Part shown: positions 39,666 to 41,181 of the stretch, piece by piece
Layout of the letters: each line of letters starts with the position of its first letter
Position numbering within the stretch: position 1 is the stretch's first letter
Assembly: GCA_900555045.1 (NCBI GenBank)
Contig: USJW01000033.1
Coordinates: 1 to 41,181 of the forward strand
Source: an uncultured Clostridium sp.
Lineage (GTDB): Bacteria; Bacillota; Clostridia; Lachnospirales; Lachnospiraceae
Reading direction: 5' to 3'
Length of the DNA: 41,181 nt
Notes under the pieces: model-generated
What the model was told of the DNA's origin: nothing
The model's database searches: none
The model's input: only the letters and a program-made list of their open reading frames with translations
Program-made: the position numbers and the translations under genes

Positions 39666-41099
39666 TCAGGCCGTCATGCGGCGCGCGCGGACCACCGCCC
39701 GGCTCTGGCAGAGCAGCTTTAAGGTGGAATCGATGTCCTCCTCGGTGGTGTCCGGGTGCAGGGTGCACATCCGAAGGACCTTCTTGCCGCACAGCTCTGT
39801 GGTGAGAATCTGGGCATAGCCGCTGTCCGTGATCTCGCGGGCGATCTCCTGGTTGATCTGGTCCAAGCAGCTCTCAGAAACGCCTGCGGGGGCATAACGG
39901 AAGTTCACGATCCCCAGCTTCGCGGGGGAGATGATCTCCCAGTCGGGGAGGCGGCGGATCTTCTGCTCCGTCAGCTCGGCCATGGCGCAGCCGCCCTCGA
40001 TCACGCGCGCCATTCCCTCGCTGCCCATGGCCTGGAGGGTGATCCACAGCTTTAAGCTGCGGGCGGGGCGGGTCAGCTCCGGCCCCAGGTCCCAGAAGTC
40101 CGGGTGGGCGCTGAAATTCCCCGCGTCCGTCAAGTATTCCGGGTGGGCGGCAAAGCTGTGGATCAGGTTGGACTGATCGCGGACCAGCACCATGCTGCAG
40201 TCGTAGGTCTGCATCAGCCACTTGTGCGCATCCCAGCTTATGCTGTCAGAGCGCTCAATCCCGGCCAGGCGCTCCCTGTAGCGGTCGGACAGCAGGATGG
40301 AAGCCCCGAACGCCCCGTCCACGTGCATCCACAGATTGTACTCCTGGCACAGGTCTGCGATCTCAGGCAGCGGGTCGATGCTCCCGGTATTGGTGGTCCC
40401 GGCGGTGGCGATCACGGCGAAGGGCTTCCTTCCGGCCGCCAGATCCCGGCGAATCTGCCTTTTTAAAGCGGACACGTCCATGCGAAAGTCCGCGTCGGAC
40501 GGAATTTTCTGCACCTGATCCCCGCGAAAGCCGATGATATGTAACCCCTTGGCCACGGAGGAGTGGGTCTGGTCCGAGACGTAGGCCACGGCAAGGGCCC
40601 GGTCGCCGTCGGTAAGCTTAGCGTTCCGCGCGGCGGTCAGCGCGGTCAGATTGGCCATGGACCCGCCGGAGACAAACAGTCCGCCGCTGCCCTCGGGGTA
40701 CCCCGCCAGGCCGCACATCCACCGGATCAATTCGATCTCGATGCAGTTGGCGGCGGAAGCGTTCATATGGCAGGCCGCGTGGGGATCGTAGGCGTTTGTC
40801 ATGATGTCCCCCATCCAGGAATAGAGGGAGACGGGGCTTGGAATGCACGCAAAGCAGCGGGGGTGCTGAACCAGTGCTGTGTTGGAGTACACGTCGCATA
40901 ACATCTCCTGGTAGACCTCGGGAAGGGGCCGTCCGTTTTTGGGTATGCCCTCATTTTCCAGCCGGGAGAGGGTCTCTTTATCCGCCCTCCGGCACACGTC
41001 CTCGCTCTTCATATTTTTTGAGAATTCAATAAAGGTGTCGATAAAATCCTTCATCAGGGCGCCCACCTGCCTGCCCTGCACCTCCGTCAGAGAATCCAT
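39666..41099 (-). CDS. Group II PLP-dependent amino acid decarboxylase (aromatic-type)
   Basis: 477 residues, complete. PLP-binding features are H179 (SDQTHSSVAKG), D261 (WMHVDGAFGAS) and the Schiff-base lysine K293 (SWDAHKWLMQTYD). Segments such as LFVSGGSMANLTALTAARNAKLTDG, AGTTNTGSIDPL and ELTRPARSLKLWITLQ strongly recall gut clostridial tryptophan/aromatic amino acid decarboxylases, but the substrate-pocket region near 85-120 differs, so the amine produced is uncertain. The true ATG is 41099, with AAAGGAGG 8 bp upstream. A longer reading frame begins inside sequencing adapter and its first residues are artefactual. Confidence 0.88.
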   Translation of the reverse strand: MDSLTEVQGRQVGALMKDFIDTFIEFSKNMKSEDVCRRADKETLSRLENEGIPKNGRPLPEVYQEMLCDVYSNTALVQHPRCFACIPSPVSLYSWMGDIMTNAYDPHAACHMNASAANCIEIELIRWMCGLAGYPEGSGGLFVSGGSMANLTALTAARNAKLTDGDRALAVAYVSDQTHSSVAKGLHIIGFRGDQVQKIPSDADFRMDVSALKRQIRRDLAAGRKPFAVIATAGTTNTGSIDPLPEIADLCQEYNLWMHVDGAFGASILLSDRYRERLAGIERSDSISWDAHKWLMQTYDCSMVLVRDQSNLIHSFAAHPEYLTDAGNFSAHPDFWDLGPELTRPARSLKLWITLQAMGSEGMARVIEGGCAMAELTEQKIRRLPDWEIISPAKLGIVNFRYAPAGVSESCLDQINQEIAREITDSGYAQILTTELCGKKVLRMCTLHPDTTEEDIDSTLKLLCQSRAVVRARRMTA

Positions 41100-41117
41100 A
41101 AGTTTTGCCTCCTTTGC

Positions 41118-41181
41118 AGATCGGAAGAGCGTCGTGTAGGGAAAGAGTGTAGATCTCGGTGGTCGCCGTATCATTAAAAAA
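41118..41181. other. Illumina TruSeq universal adapter contamination at the contig end
   Basis: 41118-41175 is exactly 58 bases and reads as the complete reverse complement of the TruSeq universal adapter, beginning AGATCGGAAGAGCGTCGTGT and ending GCCGTATCATT, followed by six A's. Genomic sequence ends at 41117 or just before. Its minus-strand translation gives the well-known artefact peptide IRRPPRSTLFPYTTLFRS. Confidence 0.98.

Noticed and set aside
1..41117. CRISPR arrays, tRNA or rRNA genes, insertion sequences, prophage genes
   Set aside because: Looked for repeat-spacer patterns, cloverleaf-like segments, transposases and integrases; none recognised by eye.
41100..41174. Extended start of the decarboxylase
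   Set aside because: The extra residues are translated sequencing adapter; the ATG at 41099 has AAAGGAGG.

Overview
The window is the end of an assembled contig from a spore-forming, fairly GC-rich member of the Clostridia, most likely a gut Lachnospiraceae. This rests on an alpha/beta-type small acid-soluble spore protein, a YlbJ-type sporulation membrane protein, AGGAGG-type ribosome binding sites, and a Firmicutes-style order of housekeeping genes (Asp23/Gls24 - DAK2 kinase ... recG ... rsmD - coaD ... ylbJ). No rRNA, tRNA, CRISPR array, phage or insertion sequence was recognised. The last 64 bases (41118-41181) are not genomic: they are a full-length Illumina TruSeq universal adapter plus a run of A.

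Region 1 (1-19500) is mostly core genome. It holds an Asp23/Gls24 protein and a FakA/YloV-like kinase, a Bax-inhibitor-1 membrane protein, a ROK sugar kinase overlapping recG, a nitroreductase, a spore protein, rsmD-coaD, a coiled-coil protein, ylbJ, an M23 endopeptidase with an unusual glycine-rich insert, a DUF368 membrane protein, an rRNA m5C methyltransferase, two pseudouridine synthases, a HAD phosphatase, an SDR oxidoreductase, trpS, and a MerR/GyrI-like regulator with a textbook 19-bp-spacer MerR promoter.

Region 2 (19600-27700) is recU followed by a histidine operon driven by a perfect consensus promoter: hisZ-hisG-hisD-hisB-(unknown membrane protein)-hisA-hisIE. The last gene is a fusion whose first ~225 residues look like a degenerate HisF-type barrel in front of normal HisI and HisE domains. 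hisC, hisH and a separate hisF are not in the window.

Region 3 (27780-30220) is the most interesting accessory unit. Three tightly coupled genes encode a NADAR/YbiA protein, an NrtR-type regulator (Nudix domain with an intact Nudix box plus winged helix) and a bacterial PARG-type macrodomain protein with the GGG-X7-QEE signature. Together they look like a self-regulated ADP-ribose removal and sensing operon; no ADP-ribosyltransferase lies next to it.

Region 4 (30370-41117) starts with pepT and a decayed NhaC-like antiporter fragment. All genes after that are on the minus strand. In transcription order they are a group II PLP decarboxylase resembling gut clostridial aromatic amino acid decarboxylases, a protein with only the N-terminal PEP synthase/PPDK nucleotide-binding domain, a PrpR-type sigma-54 activator, an MFS transporter preceded by a near-perfect sigma-54 promoter, a MatC-like dicarboxylate carrier and an alpha/beta hydrolase. 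The activator probably switches on the two transporters and the hydrolase in response to a small organic acid.
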